64,000 bases of DNA from contig JAJYTF010000007.1 of NCBI GenBank assembly GCA_021793155.1, positions 119,485-183,484 of the forward strand. The letters are read 5' to 3'. Shown here piece by piece: positions 25,717-35,001 of this stretch. The position numbers were made by a program, and so were the translations under genes. The notes under the pieces are model-generated. The model did not search any database and was not told the DNA's origin. It saw only the letters and a list, made by a program, of their open reading frames with translations. Position 1 is the first letter of the stretch. Each line of letters starts with the position of its first letter. This DNA is from Pseudomonadota bacterium (GTDB lineage: Bacteria > Pseudomonadota > Alphaproteobacteria > Rhodospirillales > Magnetospirillaceae).

Positions 25717-26808
25717 ATGGCTTCGCAGCCCGACGACGAGGGCCCGTCCCCCCGCACCACCACCGAACTGCTCGGCCATGAAGCCGCCGAGCGGGCATTC
25801 CTCGATGCCTGGGCGTCGGGGCGGCTGGCCCATGCCTGGCTGATCTGCGGGCCGCGCGGCATCGGCAAGGCGACGCTGGCCTATCGCATCGCCCGCTTCG
25901 TCCTGGCCGGCGGCGGAAGAGGGGGAGGCCTGTTCGGCGGGCCGCCGGACAGCCTGGCCATCGGCGAGGACCATCCCGTGTTCCGTCGCACTGCGTCGGG
26001 CGGACACGCAGATTTCAAGGTGATCGAGCGGGCCTGGACCGACGACAAGAAGACCAAGCTGAAGACCGAGATCGCCGTCGACGATGTGCGCGGCATCGGC
26101 GCCTTCCTGTCGCTGACCCCAGCCGAAGGCGGCTGGCGGGTGGTTATCGTCGACGCCGCCGACGAGATGAACCGCTCCAGCGCCAATGCCATCCTCAAAG
26201 TGCTGGAAGAACCGCCGCGCAACGCCTTGATGCTGCTGGTTTCCCACAGCCCTGGCCGGCTTTTGCCGACGATCCGTTCGCGCTGCCGGCGGCTATCCCT
26301 GGCCCCTTTGCCCGAGGCGACGGTGATCGACCTGCTGGGCCGCCACCGGCCGGACCTGCCGCAATCCGACGCCCGCTCCATCGCCCGCCTGGCCGAGGGC
26401 AGCATCGGCAAGGCCTTGGCCTTGGCCGGGCTGGGCGGCCTCGATCTTTACCGCGAAATGGTGGGGTTGCTGTCATCCTTGCCCAGGCTGGACGTACCGG
26501 CCCTGCACTCCTTTAGCGACAAAGTGGCGCGCGGCGACGATTCCTTCCGCACCTTGAGCGAACTGTTCGCCTGGTGGGTGGCCCGGGCCGCCGCCGTCGC
26601 CGGACGCCGCGCCGAGGGCGAGGCCGAGGTGGTGGCGGGCGAAGCGGCACTGCAACGCCGCCTGGTCGACACCGCCGGCCTTGATCGTTGGGTCGAGGTA
26701 TGGGAAAAAATCACGCACCTGTTCGAGCGCGCCGACGCGGTGAACCTTGACCGCAAGCAGATCGTATTGAACGCCTTTCTAGCCCTGGAACGTCTCGGCC
26801 GCCCCTGA
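25717..26808 (+). CDS. holB: DNA polymerase III subunit delta'
   Basis: A 363-residue clamp-loader subunit: ATPase-like domain with GPRGIGKATLAYRIARF (the P-loop Thr is Ala, as expected for a non-hydrolysing delta'), VVIVDAADEMNRSSANAILKVLEEPP (Walker B-like and SRC-like region) and IRSRCRR, the sensor 1/SRC region. The C-terminal helical collar follows. Position between tmk and metG matches many alphaproteobacteria. Confidence 0.92.
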   Translation: MASQPDDEGPSPRTTTELLGHEAAERAFLDAWASGRLAHAWLICGPRGIGKATLAYRIARFVLAGGGRGGGLFGGPPDSLAIGEDHPVFRRTASGGHADFKVIERAWTDDKKTKLKTEIAVDDVRGIGAFLSLTPAEGGWRVVIVDAADEMNRSSANAILKVLEEPPRNALMLLVSHSPGRLLPTIRSRCRRLSLAPLPEATVIDLLGRHRPDLPQSDARSIARLAEGSIGKALALAGLGGLDLYREMVGLLSSLPRLDVPALHSFSDKVARGDDSFRTLSELFAWWVARAAAVAGRRAEGEAEVVAGEAALQRRLVDTAGLDRWVEVWEKITHLFERADAVNLDRKQIVLNAFLALERLGRP

Positions 26809-26858
26809 CCCCAAGGAACGTGCCCAAGGCTTCCCGGGCAATTTTCCGGAGAACGTCG

Positions 26859-28412
26859 ATGACGGGTCAGCCCCGCTACTACCTGACCACGCCCATTTAT
26901 TACGTCAACGACAGTCCCCATATCGGTCACGCGTATACGACGCTGGCTTGCGACGTTATCGCCCGGTTCAAGCGACTGGACGGATTCGACGTGAAGTTCC
27001 TCACCGGCACCGACGAGCATGGGCAGAAAGTCGAGAAATCGGCTTTGGCGGCGGGCATCGCGCCTCAGGAATTCACTGACCGGGTGTCGCAGAACTTCCG
27101 CGACCTGGCGGCCTTCATGGGCTATTCCAACGACGATTTCATCCGCACCACCGAGCCCCGGCACATCGCTTCCTGCCAGGCCTTGTGGCGCAAGCTGGTG
27201 GAGAAGGGGGAGATTACCCTGGGCAGCTATGCCGGATGGTATTCGGTGCGCGACGAAGCGTTCTGGGGTGAGGATGAACTGACCCAGGGCCCCAACGGAA
27301 CCAAGCTCGCGCCCACCGGTGCGCCGGTGGAATGGGTCGAAGAGCCCAGCTATTTCTTCCGCCTGTCGGGCTGGCAGCAGCGGCTGCTGGACTTCTACGA
27401 GCAGAACCCTGATTTCATTGCCCCGACCTCGCGGCGCAACGAAGTGATCAGCTTCGTCAAGGGCGGACTGCAGGACCTGTCGGTATCGCGCACCAGCTTC
27501 AAATGGGGCGTGCCGGTGCCGGACGATCCGGCCCATATCATGTATGTCTGGCTGGACGCCCTGACGAACTACATCACCGCCGTCGGCTATCCTGAAACCA
27601 GCGGCGAATATGCCCGCTACTGGCCGGCCGACCTGCATATGGTGGGCAAGGACATCCTGCGCTTCCATGCCGTCTACTGGCCGGCCTTCCTGATGGCCGC
27701 CGGGCTGGAGCCGCCGCGTCGCGTGTTCGCCCATGGCTGGTGGACCAACGAAGGCCAAAAGATCTCGAAGTCGTTGGGCAACGTCATCGACCCGATCAAA
27801 CTGGTTGAGCATTACGGCCTCGACCAGGTGCGCTATTTCCTGCTGCGCGAAGTACCGTTCGGCAACGACGGCGACTTCTCGCATCGCGCCATGATCAACC
27901 GGATGAACGGCGAACTGGCCAACGATTTCGGCAATCTGGCGCAACGTTCGCTGTCGATGATCAACAAGAACAACGACGCGCAAGTACCTGCACCCGGCCA
28001 ATTTTCCGCCGAAGATACCGAGTTGCTGGCCGCCGCCGCCGGGCTCTTGCCCAAGCTGCGCGAGGCCATCGACCGCCAGATGTTCCACGAGGGCCTGGAG
28101 GCTGTCTGGCAGGTGGTGCGGGCGGCCAACGGCTATGTGGACCGCCAAGCCCCATGGGCGCTCAAGAAGACCGACCCGGCACGCATGCGCACGGTCCTCT
28201 ACGTGCTTGCCGACACCGTACGCCAACTGGCCCTGCTGCTGCAGCCGGTAATGCCGGGGTCGACGGCGCGGCTTCTGGATCAGTTGGCCGTGCCGTCGGA
28301 TCGCCGCAGCTTCGCCGCCTTTGACCAGCGTCTGGCCGCGGGCACGCCGCTGCCCAAGCCGGAAGGAGTATTCCCGCGCTTCGTCGAGACGGAGGCGGGG
28401 GGAGCGGCGTAG
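26859..28412 (+). CDS. metG: methionyl-tRNA synthetase
   Basis: A 517-residue class I synthetase with the HIGH motif in SPHIGHAYT and KMSKS equivalent KISKS in GQKISKSLGN, plus the anticodon-binding helices (NFDGNLAQ-like ANDFGNLAQRS, WALKK). It lacks the C-terminal tRNA-binding/dimer domain. ATG 26859 follows CCGGAGAAC at a good distance. It is part of tmk-holB-metG-tatD. Confidence 0.95.
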   Translation: MTGQPRYYLTTPIYYVNDSPHIGHAYTTLACDVIARFKRLDGFDVKFLTGTDEHGQKVEKSALAAGIAPQEFTDRVSQNFRDLAAFMGYSNDDFIRTTEPRHIASCQALWRKLVEKGEITLGSYAGWYSVRDEAFWGEDELTQGPNGTKLAPTGAPVEWVEEPSYFFRLSGWQQRLLDFYEQNPDFIAPTSRRNEVISFVKGGLQDLSVSRTSFKWGVPVPDDPAHIMYVWLDALTNYITAVGYPETSGEYARYWPADLHMVGKDILRFHAVYWPAFLMAAGLEPPRRVFAHGWWTNEGQKISKSLGNVIDPIKLVEHYGLDQVRYFLLREVPFGNDGDFSHRAMINRMNGELANDFGNLAQRSLSMINKNNDAQVPAPGQFSAEDTELLAAAAGLLPKLREAIDRQMFHEGLEAVWQVVRAANGYVDRQAPWALKKTDPARMRTVLYVLADTVRQLALLLQPVMPGSTARLLDQLAVPSDRRSFAAFDQRLAAGTPLPKPEGVFPRFVETEAGGAA

Positions 28413-28413
28413 G

Positions 28414-29190
28414 ATGCTGGTCGATAGCCATTGCCACCTCGATTTTCCCGACTTTCAGGAGGACTTGGACGGCACGATGGCGCGCGCCCGCAATGCCGGG
28501 GTTGGCATGATGCTGACCATCGGCACGCGGATCAGCCATTTCGATCAGGTGAAGGCGGTGGCCGAACGTTACGACAACGTCTTCTGCACCGTTGGCGTGC
28601 ACCCCCATGAGGCCGAGAAGGAAACGGGAGTCGGAGGCAACCGGCTGATCGAGCTGTCCGCCCATCCCAAGGTGGTCGGCTTCGGCGAGACCGGCCTCGA
28701 CTATTTCTACGAGCACAGCCCGCGGCCACAGCAGCAGGCGAGCTTCCGAGCGCACATCGCCGCGGCACGGCGGACCGGCCTGCCGGTGGTCGTTCACACA
28801 CGCGACGCGGATGCCGACACCGCCGATATCCTCGCCGAGGAATACCGCAAGGGGCCGTTCACCGGCCTGATCCACTGTTTCAGCTCGGGCCAGGAACTCG
28901 CTGAAAAGGCGTTGGAGCTCGGCTTTTACATTTCCGTTTCCGGGATCATCACCTTCCGGAAATCGGACGCCCTGCGGGCCATCGTCCGCGATCTGCCGCT
29001 GGATCGCCTGCTGGTCGAAACCGATGCTCCCTATCTGGCGCCGGTGCCGTTTCGCGGCAAGCGCAACGAACCGGCCTATGTCGCCAACACGGCGGCGAAG
29101 CTCGCCGAACTGAAGGGGGTCGAGCCGGCCGCCCTGGCCGCGGCGACCACCGCCAACTTCCTGCGGCTGTTCGCCAAGGCGGGCCGATGA
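28414..29190 (+). CDS. TatD-family metal-dependent DNase/hydrolase
   Basis: A 258-residue TIM-barrel hydrolase: metal site DSHCHLD at 4-10, VGVHPHEA, GETGLDYFY, VVHTRDAD, IHCFSSG and ETDAPYLAPVPFRGKRNEP. This YcfH/TatD subfamily has 3'-5' DNase or deacylase activity in other bacteria. It starts one base after the metG stop and overlaps the next gene by four bases, so it is translated as part of that operon. Confidence 0.92.
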   Translation: MLVDSHCHLDFPDFQEDLDGTMARARNAGVGMMLTIGTRISHFDQVKAVAERYDNVFCTVGVHPHEAEKETGVGGNRLIELSAHPKVVGFGETGLDYFYEHSPRPQQQASFRAHIAAARRTGLPVVVHTRDADADTADILAEEYRKGPFTGLIHCFSSGQELAEKALELGFYISVSGIITFRKSDALRAIVRDLPLDRLLVETDAPYLAPVPFRGKRNEPAYVANTAAKLAELKGVEPAALAAATTANFLRLFAKAGR

Positions 29191-29954
29191 AGATCACCAT
29201 CCTGGGCTGTGGCGCCGCCGGAGGCGTTCCCATGATCAGCATCGGCTGGGGGCGCTGCAACCCGGCCAATCCGCGCAACCGCCGCCGTCGCCCGTCGATC
29301 CTGGTGGAAGAAGCGGGGCAGGTGCTGTTGATCGACACCAGTCCGGATTTGCGGCAGCAGCTGCTGGATGCCGATGTCCGGCATCTCGACGCGGTGCTGT
29401 ATACCCACGCCCATGCCGATCACATCCATGGCATCGACGATCTGCGCGAGGTGAACCGCGCCATGCGGGCCCCCATCGACGTCTATGGAACGGCCGCCAC
29501 GCTGGACGAAATCGGCACGCGTTTCGATTATGTTTTCAAGCCGTTGCCGCCGGATACCAAAGTGATTTTCAAGCCGTGGCTGCAACCGCACCCGATCCGC
29601 GACACCTTCACCGTCGGATCGGTGGGGATCACGCCGTTCGACCAGGATCACGGCTATTGCCGGACCACCGGCTATCGCATCGGAAACTTCGCATATTCCA
29701 CGGACGTCCTTGATTTACCTGAGGACTCCATGGCGCTGCTGGGCGGTCTCGACCTGTGGATCGTTGGCTGCCTGGTGGATACGCCGCATGAAACCCATGC
29801 CCATGTGGACAAGGCCCTGGGCTGGGTGGAACGGCTGAAACCGAAGCAGACCTTGATAACCCATATGAGCCCAACCCTCGACTATGATGCGCTGCAAGCC
29901 AGATTGCCGGCCGGAGTCGCCCCGGCCTTCGATGGCCAGGTGATCGTCCTGTGA
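29187..29954 (+). CDS. metallo-beta-lactamase-fold hydrolase (PhnP-like)
   Basis: A 255-residue MBL protein: GCGAAGGVPMI near the start, metal motif THAHADHIHGID, a later YSTDVLDL and THMSPTLDY. The subfamily resembles PhnP (cyclic phosphodiesterase), but the CNP-specific Cys ligands cannot be judged; the stretch GRCNPANPRNRRRRPSILV is typical of this group. It overlaps the tatD stop and the following methyltransferase start. Confidence 0.85.
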   Translation: MKITILGCGAAGGVPMISIGWGRCNPANPRNRRRRPSILVEEAGQVLLIDTSPDLRQQLLDADVRHLDAVLYTHAHADHIHGIDDLREVNRAMRAPIDVYGTAATLDEIGTRFDYVFKPLPPDTKVIFKPWLQPHPIRDTFTVGSVGITPFDQDHGYCRTTGYRIGNFAYSTDVLDLPEDSMALLGGLDLWIVGCLVDTPHETHAHVDKALGWVERLKPKQTLITHMSPTLDYDALQARLPAGVAPAFDGQVIVL

Positions 29955-30580
29955 CGGAGAAGCCCAGCATGGACCGCCACGCACATTGGCAGGACGTCTA
30001 TCGGACGAAGCCGGAGACCGAGGTGAGCTGGTTCCAGGAGCGTCCTGAATCCTCGCTCGAATTGATCCAGCGAACGGGCGTCGGCCATACCGCCGCGATC
30101 ATCGACATCGGCGGCGGGGCGTCCCGCCTGGTCGACCATCTGCTCGACCAGGGGTTCACCCGGCTCACCGTCCTCGACATCGCCGAGGCCGCCCTGACCA
30201 GGGCACAGGAACGCCTTGGCGAACGGGCAGGACGGGTGTCCTGGGTGGCGGCCGACGTAACGCAGTGGAAGCCGGGGGCAACCTTCGACCTGTGGCATGA
30301 CCGGGCGGTGTTCCATTTCCTGACCGATGCGGCGGACCGGCGCACCTATGCCGACACCATGGCGGCCGCGCTGCCCGCCGGAGGGCAGGCGATCGTCGGT
30401 ACCTTCGCCGCCGACGGCCCCGAGAAATGCAGCGGCCTGCCGGTTTGCCGCTATGCCGCCGAGGCTCTGGCGGCCGAATTCGCGCCGCAGTTCCACCTGC
30501 TTGGTACCCTCACCGAGGATCATCTTACGCCGGCGGGCAAGGTGCAGAAATTCCAGTTCTGCCGAATGATCAGGACATAG
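29951..30580 (+). CDS. class I SAM-dependent methyltransferase
   Basis: A 209-residue methyltransferase with SAM motif I IIDIGGGASRLVD, motif II TVLDIAEAAL and VAADVTQW. The WQDVYRTKPETEVSWFQ start is a recurrent feature of a small family annotated as trans-aconitate-like or thiopurine-like methyltransferases; the substrate cannot be read. GTG 29951 overlaps the MBL gene; ATG 29969 with ACGGAGAAG upstream is an equally good start (203 residues). Confidence 0.85.
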   Translation: MTEKPSMDRHAHWQDVYRTKPETEVSWFQERPESSLELIQRTGVGHTAAIIDIGGGASRLVDHLLDQGFTRLTVLDIAEAALTRAQERLGERAGRVSWVAADVTQWKPGATFDLWHDRAVFHFLTDAADRRTYADTMAAALPAGGQAIVGTFAADGPEKCSGLPVCRYAAEALAAEFAPQFHLLGTLTEDHLTPAGKVQKFQFCRMIRT

Positions 30581-30582
30581 CC

Positions 30583-31581
30583 TTGCTGGCAACGTTTGTC
30601 CTGCTGCTGGCATCCGCCGGCATCATCTATCTTTCCTGTGAGTTGTTCGTGAACGGCGTCGAATGGCTGGGCAGGAAACTGGACGTCAGCCAGACGGCCA
30701 CCGGTAGCATCCTTGCGGCCTTCGGCACCGCCCTGCCGGAAAGCGTGGTGACGCTAGTGGCCACGGCGTTCGGCGACCATCAAGCGCAGAAGCAGATTGG
30801 CGTCGGCGCCGCCCTGGGCGGCCCCTTGGCGCTCAGCACGATCGCCTATGCCGTTGTCGGCTTGTGCCTGCTGGTCTATGGGCAGCGGCTGGGCCGAGGA
30901 GACCGCGTCCTGGTCAAGGTCGACGGCAGCCGCCTCAGCCGCGACCAGGCTTGGTTCCTCGGCATCTTTGTCTTCAAGATCGCTCTCGGACTGGTCGCCT
31001 TCAGCTTCAAGCCATGGCTGGGCATCGCCTTCCTGGCCGCCTATGCGGGCTACTTCTGGGCCGAGATGAAGGGCGAGGGTGACGACGAAGAGGGAGAGCC
31101 GGCGGCGCTGAAATTGCGCCCCCGCGACGCCAACCCGCATCTGGGCTGGGTCCTTGCACAGACGGCCGCCGCCACCTTGGCGATCTTCGCCGCATCACGG
31201 GTCTTCGTCGGCCAATTGGAGGCCGTCGGCCCGTGGCTGCGCCTGAGCCCGCAGCTGACGGCGCTGCTGCTGAGCCCGATCGCCACCGAATTGCCGGAAA
31301 CGATGAACGCATTCATCTGGGTGCGCCAAGGCAAGGAACGCCTGGCGCTGGCCAATATCAGCGGCGCGATGATGATCCAGGCCACCGTGCCGACGGCATT
31401 CGGCCTGTTCTTCACACCCTGGGTGCTCGACCGGCCGCTGCTGGCGGCGGCGGCGGTCACGGGCCTTTCCATCTGCTTCCTGTTCCTGGCGTTCCGCCGA
31501 GGCCAGGTCAGTGGCGCCATGCTGTCGCAGGTCGGATGGCTGTACGGCGTCTTTGGCATCGCCGCCATGGCTGTGCGGTAA
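30583..31581 (+). CDS. sodium/calcium exchanger family (CaCA) membrane protein
   Basis: A 332-residue protein with about ten membrane helices in two inverted halves. The alpha repeats are ATGSILAAFGTALPESVVTL (about 45-64) and LLLSPIATELPETMNAFIW (about 225-245), each with the acidic Glu that binds cation. A cytoplasmic acidic loop (GEGDDEEGEP) may bind calcium. The start is TTG 30583, two bases after the methyltransferase stop; no ATG precedes the first helix. Confidence 0.85.
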   Translation: MLATFVLLLASAGIIYLSCELFVNGVEWLGRKLDVSQTATGSILAAFGTALPESVVTLVATAFGDHQAQKQIGVGAALGGPLALSTIAYAVVGLCLLVYGQRLGRGDRVLVKVDGSRLSRDQAWFLGIFVFKIALGLVAFSFKPWLGIAFLAAYAGYFWAEMKGEGDDEEGEPAALKLRPRDANPHLGWVLAQTAAATLAIFAASRVFVGQLEAVGPWLRLSPQLTALLLSPIATELPETMNAFIWVRQGKERLALANISGAMMIQATVPTAFGLFFTPWVLDRPLLAAAAVTGLSICFLFLAFRRGQVSGAMLSQVGWLYGVFGIAAMAVR

Positions 31582-31689
31582 TCCCAGGCAGCCGGCGATC
31601 GGGCCGTTGGCAACACCATCTGTCGCCATAATATACATTATGCGACATTTGCCTGGCGCTTCGCCACCACCGCGGCTGTTCCCCGCCTC

Positions 31690-34209
31690 TCAGCGCAAGG
31701 TGATCGGCACCGGGCTTACCCGCCAGATGTCGCGGCAATATTCGGCGATGGTTCGATCCGAGGAGAATCGCCCCATGCGGGCGGCGTTCAGGATCGACAT
31801 CCGGGTCCATCGCCCGACATCGCCAAAGACCAGGCCCACTTCGTCCTGGCGGGCCACGTAGGAACTGAAATCCGCCATGAGCATGAAATTGTCATGGTCC
31901 AGCAGGTGTTCGGCCATGGGCCGGAACAAATCCCAGTCGCCCCTGGAGAATACGCCGCAGGTCAGCAGATCAACGGCGGCGCGCAGCTCCGGATCGGCTT
32001 CGTAGAAATCGCGCGGCCGGTAGCCTTCGGCAAGTCGGCGCGCCACTTCGTCGGCCGTCAGCCCGAAGAGGAAGAAATTCTCCGCGCCGACCGCGTCACG
32101 AATCTCCACATTGGCCCCGTCCAGCGTGCCGATCGTCAGCGCACCGTTCATCGAGAACTTCATGTTGCCAGTGCCGGACGCTTCCTTGCCAGCCGTGGAA
32201 ATCTGTTCGGACAGGTCGGCCGCCGGATAGATCCACTGCGCCACCTTGACGCTGAAGTTTGGCACGAACACCACCTTCAGCCGTCCGGCGACGTCAGGGT
32301 CGCGGTTGACCACATTCCCCACCGCGTGGATCAGCTTGATGATCAGCTTGGCCATGGCATAACCCGGCGCCGCCTTGCCGCCGAAAATGAACGTTCGCGG
32401 CTGCAGTTCGATGCCCGGCTCGTGCTTGATCCGATTATACAAGGCGATGATGTGCAGCAGGTTGAGGTGTTGGCGCTTGTACTCGTGGATGCGCTTGGCC
32501 TGGACGTCGAAAAGGCTGGCCGGGTCGATTTCGATGCCCAGATTGTCCGCCACATAGCGGGCCAGGGCCTGCTTCCGCTCCAGCTTCACGCGCCGCCATT
32601 CCTGCTGAAACTCGCCATCGTCCACGCAGGATTCGAGGCCGCGCAGGCGGTCGAGGTCCTTCTCCCACCCCTCGCCCAGCCGCCGCGTCAGGATTGCCGA
32701 CAGCCCGGGGTTGCTCAGCATGATGAAACGACGAGGCGTCACGCCGTTGGTCTTGTTCTGGAACTTCTCGGGCCACAGTTCCCAGAAGTCGCTGAGCACG
32801 GTCTCTTTCAGCAGGTTGCTGTGCAGTTCGGCGACACCGTTGACCGCGAAGCTTCCAACCACCGCCAGATGCGCCATGCGCACATAACGGGGGCCGCTTT
32901 CGTCAATGATCGAAAGGCGCGTGACGCGGGGCACGTCGTAGGGATAGCGGATTCTGACCTCGTCGAGAAAACGGGCGTTGATTTCGTAAATGATCTCCAG
33001 ATGGCGCGGCAAAAGGCTCTGGAACAGTGGGATCGGCCATTTCTCCAACGCTTCCGGCAACAGCGTATGATTGGTGTAGGCGAAGGTCCGCCGGGTGGTT
33101 TCCCAGGCGATAGCCCATTCCAGATGATGCTCGTCCACCAGCAGGCGCATCAGTTCGGCGACCGCGATGGCCGGATGCGTATCGTTCAACTGGATCGAAA
33201 ACTTTTCATGCAGCCGTTCCAGCGGCAGGCCCGTCGTCACATGGATGCGCAGGATGTCTTGGAGCGAGCATGAGACGAAGAAGTGCTGCTGCAACAGGCG
33301 CAGGCGCCGCCCGATCTCGGGCTCGTCGTTGGGATAGAGGACCTTGCTGATAGTCTCCGAACGGATTTCGCGGGTGACGGCGCCATAGTAGTCGCCCTTG
33401 TTGAACGCGCTGAAATCGAACCCCTCGGTCGCCTCGGCACTCCATAGCCGCAGCAGGTTGACGGTGTTCACCTTGCGACCTGGGATCGGCGTGTCCACCG
33501 CAACGCCGCGAAAAACCTCGTTCGGCACCCAACGGACGCGATAGCTGCCGCGATCGTCGAGATAGGACTCGGTATGCCCCCCCAAATACACGTTGTAGGC
33601 AATCTGCGGACGACGCACTTCCCAGGGATTGCCGTAGCGGAGCCAGTTGTCGGCGACCTCGACCTGCCAGCCGTCGCGGATGTTCTGGGTGAAGATGCCG
33701 AACTGGTAGCGAATCCCATAGCCGGCCGCCGGGACTTCCAGCGTGGCCAATGAATCCATGAAACAGGCGGCCAGGCGCCCCAGGCCGCCGTTGCCAAGCC
33801 CTGGTTCATCCTCGTGGGCGATCAATTCGTCGAGGTCGATGTCCAGTCCGGCCAGGGCTTCACGAACATTGTCGACAATGTCCAGGTTCAACAGATTGTT
33901 GCCCAGATACGGCCCCGGCAGGTATTCGGCTGAGAGGTAGCAAACCGTCCGGCAGTTGGTCTCCTTGTAGGTTTGCACAGTACTGACCCATCGGTACAAC
34001 AGGCGGTCCCGAATGGTGTAGGCCAGCGCCTTGTACTTGTCGTCGGTCGAGGCGACTTCGAGGAAGCGCCCCTGGACGAAGAACAGGTTGTCGAGGAAGG
34101 CACGCCGAATGGACTCGACCGACAGCCCGGTCCGGATTTCTTCTCGAACGATCGCCTTGTCGCTAGATTTGGGAGGCACTCCATCGACTTTCTTATCCAT
34201 GGCCGCCAT
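31690..34209 (-). CDS. glgP: glycogen/starch/alpha-glucan phosphorylase
   Basis: An 839-residue GT35 enzyme releasing glucose-1-phosphate from alpha-1,4-glucan. The pyridoxal-phosphate lysine lies in EASGTGNMKFSMNGALTIGT; other family markers are GLGNGGLGRLAACFMDSLAT, YGIRYQFGIF, QLNDTHPA and RIHEYKRQ. Length is typical. ATG 34200 is a second possible start three codons in; AAAGGA precedes the first. No glg synthesis genes are nearby, so it stands alone here. Confidence 0.95.
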   Translation of the reverse strand: MAAMDKKVDGVPPKSSDKAIVREEIRTGLSVESIRRAFLDNLFFVQGRFLEVASTDDKYKALAYTIRDRLLYRWVSTVQTYKETNCRTVCYLSAEYLPGPYLGNNLLNLDIVDNVREALAGLDIDLDELIAHEDEPGLGNGGLGRLAACFMDSLATLEVPAAGYGIRYQFGIFTQNIRDGWQVEVADNWLRYGNPWEVRRPQIAYNVYLGGHTESYLDDRGSYRVRWVPNEVFRGVAVDTPIPGRKVNTVNLLRLWSAEATEGFDFSAFNKGDYYGAVTREIRSETISKVLYPNDEPEIGRRLRLLQQHFFVSCSLQDILRIHVTTGLPLERLHEKFSIQLNDTHPAIAVAELMRLLVDEHHLEWAIAWETTRRTFAYTNHTLLPEALEKWPIPLFQSLLPRHLEIIYEINARFLDEVRIRYPYDVPRVTRLSIIDESGPRYVRMAHLAVVGSFAVNGVAELHSNLLKETVLSDFWELWPEKFQNKTNGVTPRRFIMLSNPGLSAILTRRLGEGWEKDLDRLRGLESCVDDGEFQQEWRRVKLERKQALARYVADNLGIEIDPASLFDVQAKRIHEYKRQHLNLLHIIALYNRIKHEPGIELQPRTFIFGGKAAPGYAMAKLIIKLIHAVGNVVNRDPDVAGRLKVVFVPNFSVKVAQWIYPAADLSEQISTAGKEASGTGNMKFSMNGALTIGTLDGANVEIRDAVGAENFFLFGLTADEVARRLAEGYRPRDFYEADPELRAAVDLLTCGVFSRGDWDLFRPMAEHLLDHDNFMLMADFSSYVARQDEVGLVFGDVGRWTRMSILNAARMGRFSSDRTIAEYCRDIWRVSPVPITLR

Positions 34210-34280
34210 GCATCCTTTGATCGGGATTGGACGGGATCAAGGTAGGCTGCAAGCCGCGGTTTGAAAAGATGCCGACAGCG

Positions 34281-34751
34281 TCACTCGGCCCTGCCGCTTT
34301 CGCCTCTCATCCCGCCCGCGGCGTCCAGCGCCAAGTGGATACGAAATTTCCTGCGCACCTGGGCCAGAAGCCAGTCGAGGAAATCGTCATATCCTGCGTC
34401 CTCGTAAGCCAAGTGCAGTCTGGCACGAATGTCCACGGGCTCCCCCCTGCCCACCAGATTGTCCACCGCCCTCCGGTTATTGCGGACCAGTGCAGACACG
34501 ATGGCATCCGAAACGCGCCGGCCATCTGCCGAGCAGCGACGGACGGCGAATTCTGCGTAGTTCCGCAAAGGACCCAGCTTACCGTCGACCAGGAACTCCT
34601 GCACCGCCAGCCACAAATGCCGGTTCTTCTCCAGCGCACGCAAAAACGCCTTGATGTCACGCGCCTGTTCCAATTCGTCCGCCACTTCCATCAGCGCCCC
34701 TGCACAAATTTCGCGCAAGGAAAAATGGACGGGTATGGAGTTGGGACACAT
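34281..34751 (-). CDS. hypothetical protein with FlaF-like central region
   Basis: A 156-residue helical protein. The segment AFLRALEKNRHLWLAVQEFL followed about 40 residues later by LVRNNRRAVDNLVG resembles the spacing of FlaF (flagellin assembly) but the match is weak and there are no flagellar genes around. ATG 34751 (MCPNSIP) is favoured; an upstream in-frame ATG at 34799 would add a basic Arg-rich stretch. Same strand as glgP, which starts 72 bases downstream. Function unassigned. Confidence 0.5.
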   Translation of the reverse strand: MCPNSIPVHFSLREICAGALMEVADELEQARDIKAFLRALEKNRHLWLAVQEFLVDGKLGPLRNYAEFAVRRCSADGRRVSDAIVSALVRNNRRAVDNLVGRGEPVDIRARLHLAYEDAGYDDFLDWLLAQVRRKFRIHLALDAAGGMRGESGRAE

Positions 34752-35001
34752 CAGTCGTCTCCGTGGGCCGCTGCGCCAGCCAGGCAATATCCTGCCCACG
34801 GTAATAGCGTTTCACCTATACCAATGAAGTAAATAAATCTTCACATTCGGACATGCCCGACCTATTCGTGATAAAAAATAGTTTACACCCCGCTTTTGGG
34901 GGATCCGGATCAATAACCAACATTTTAATTGATGCCAGCATGCGTCCGATTTCTTGGGCAATGCGCTCATTTGCCCGCCGGCATCACTGAATGCCGATCA
35001 C

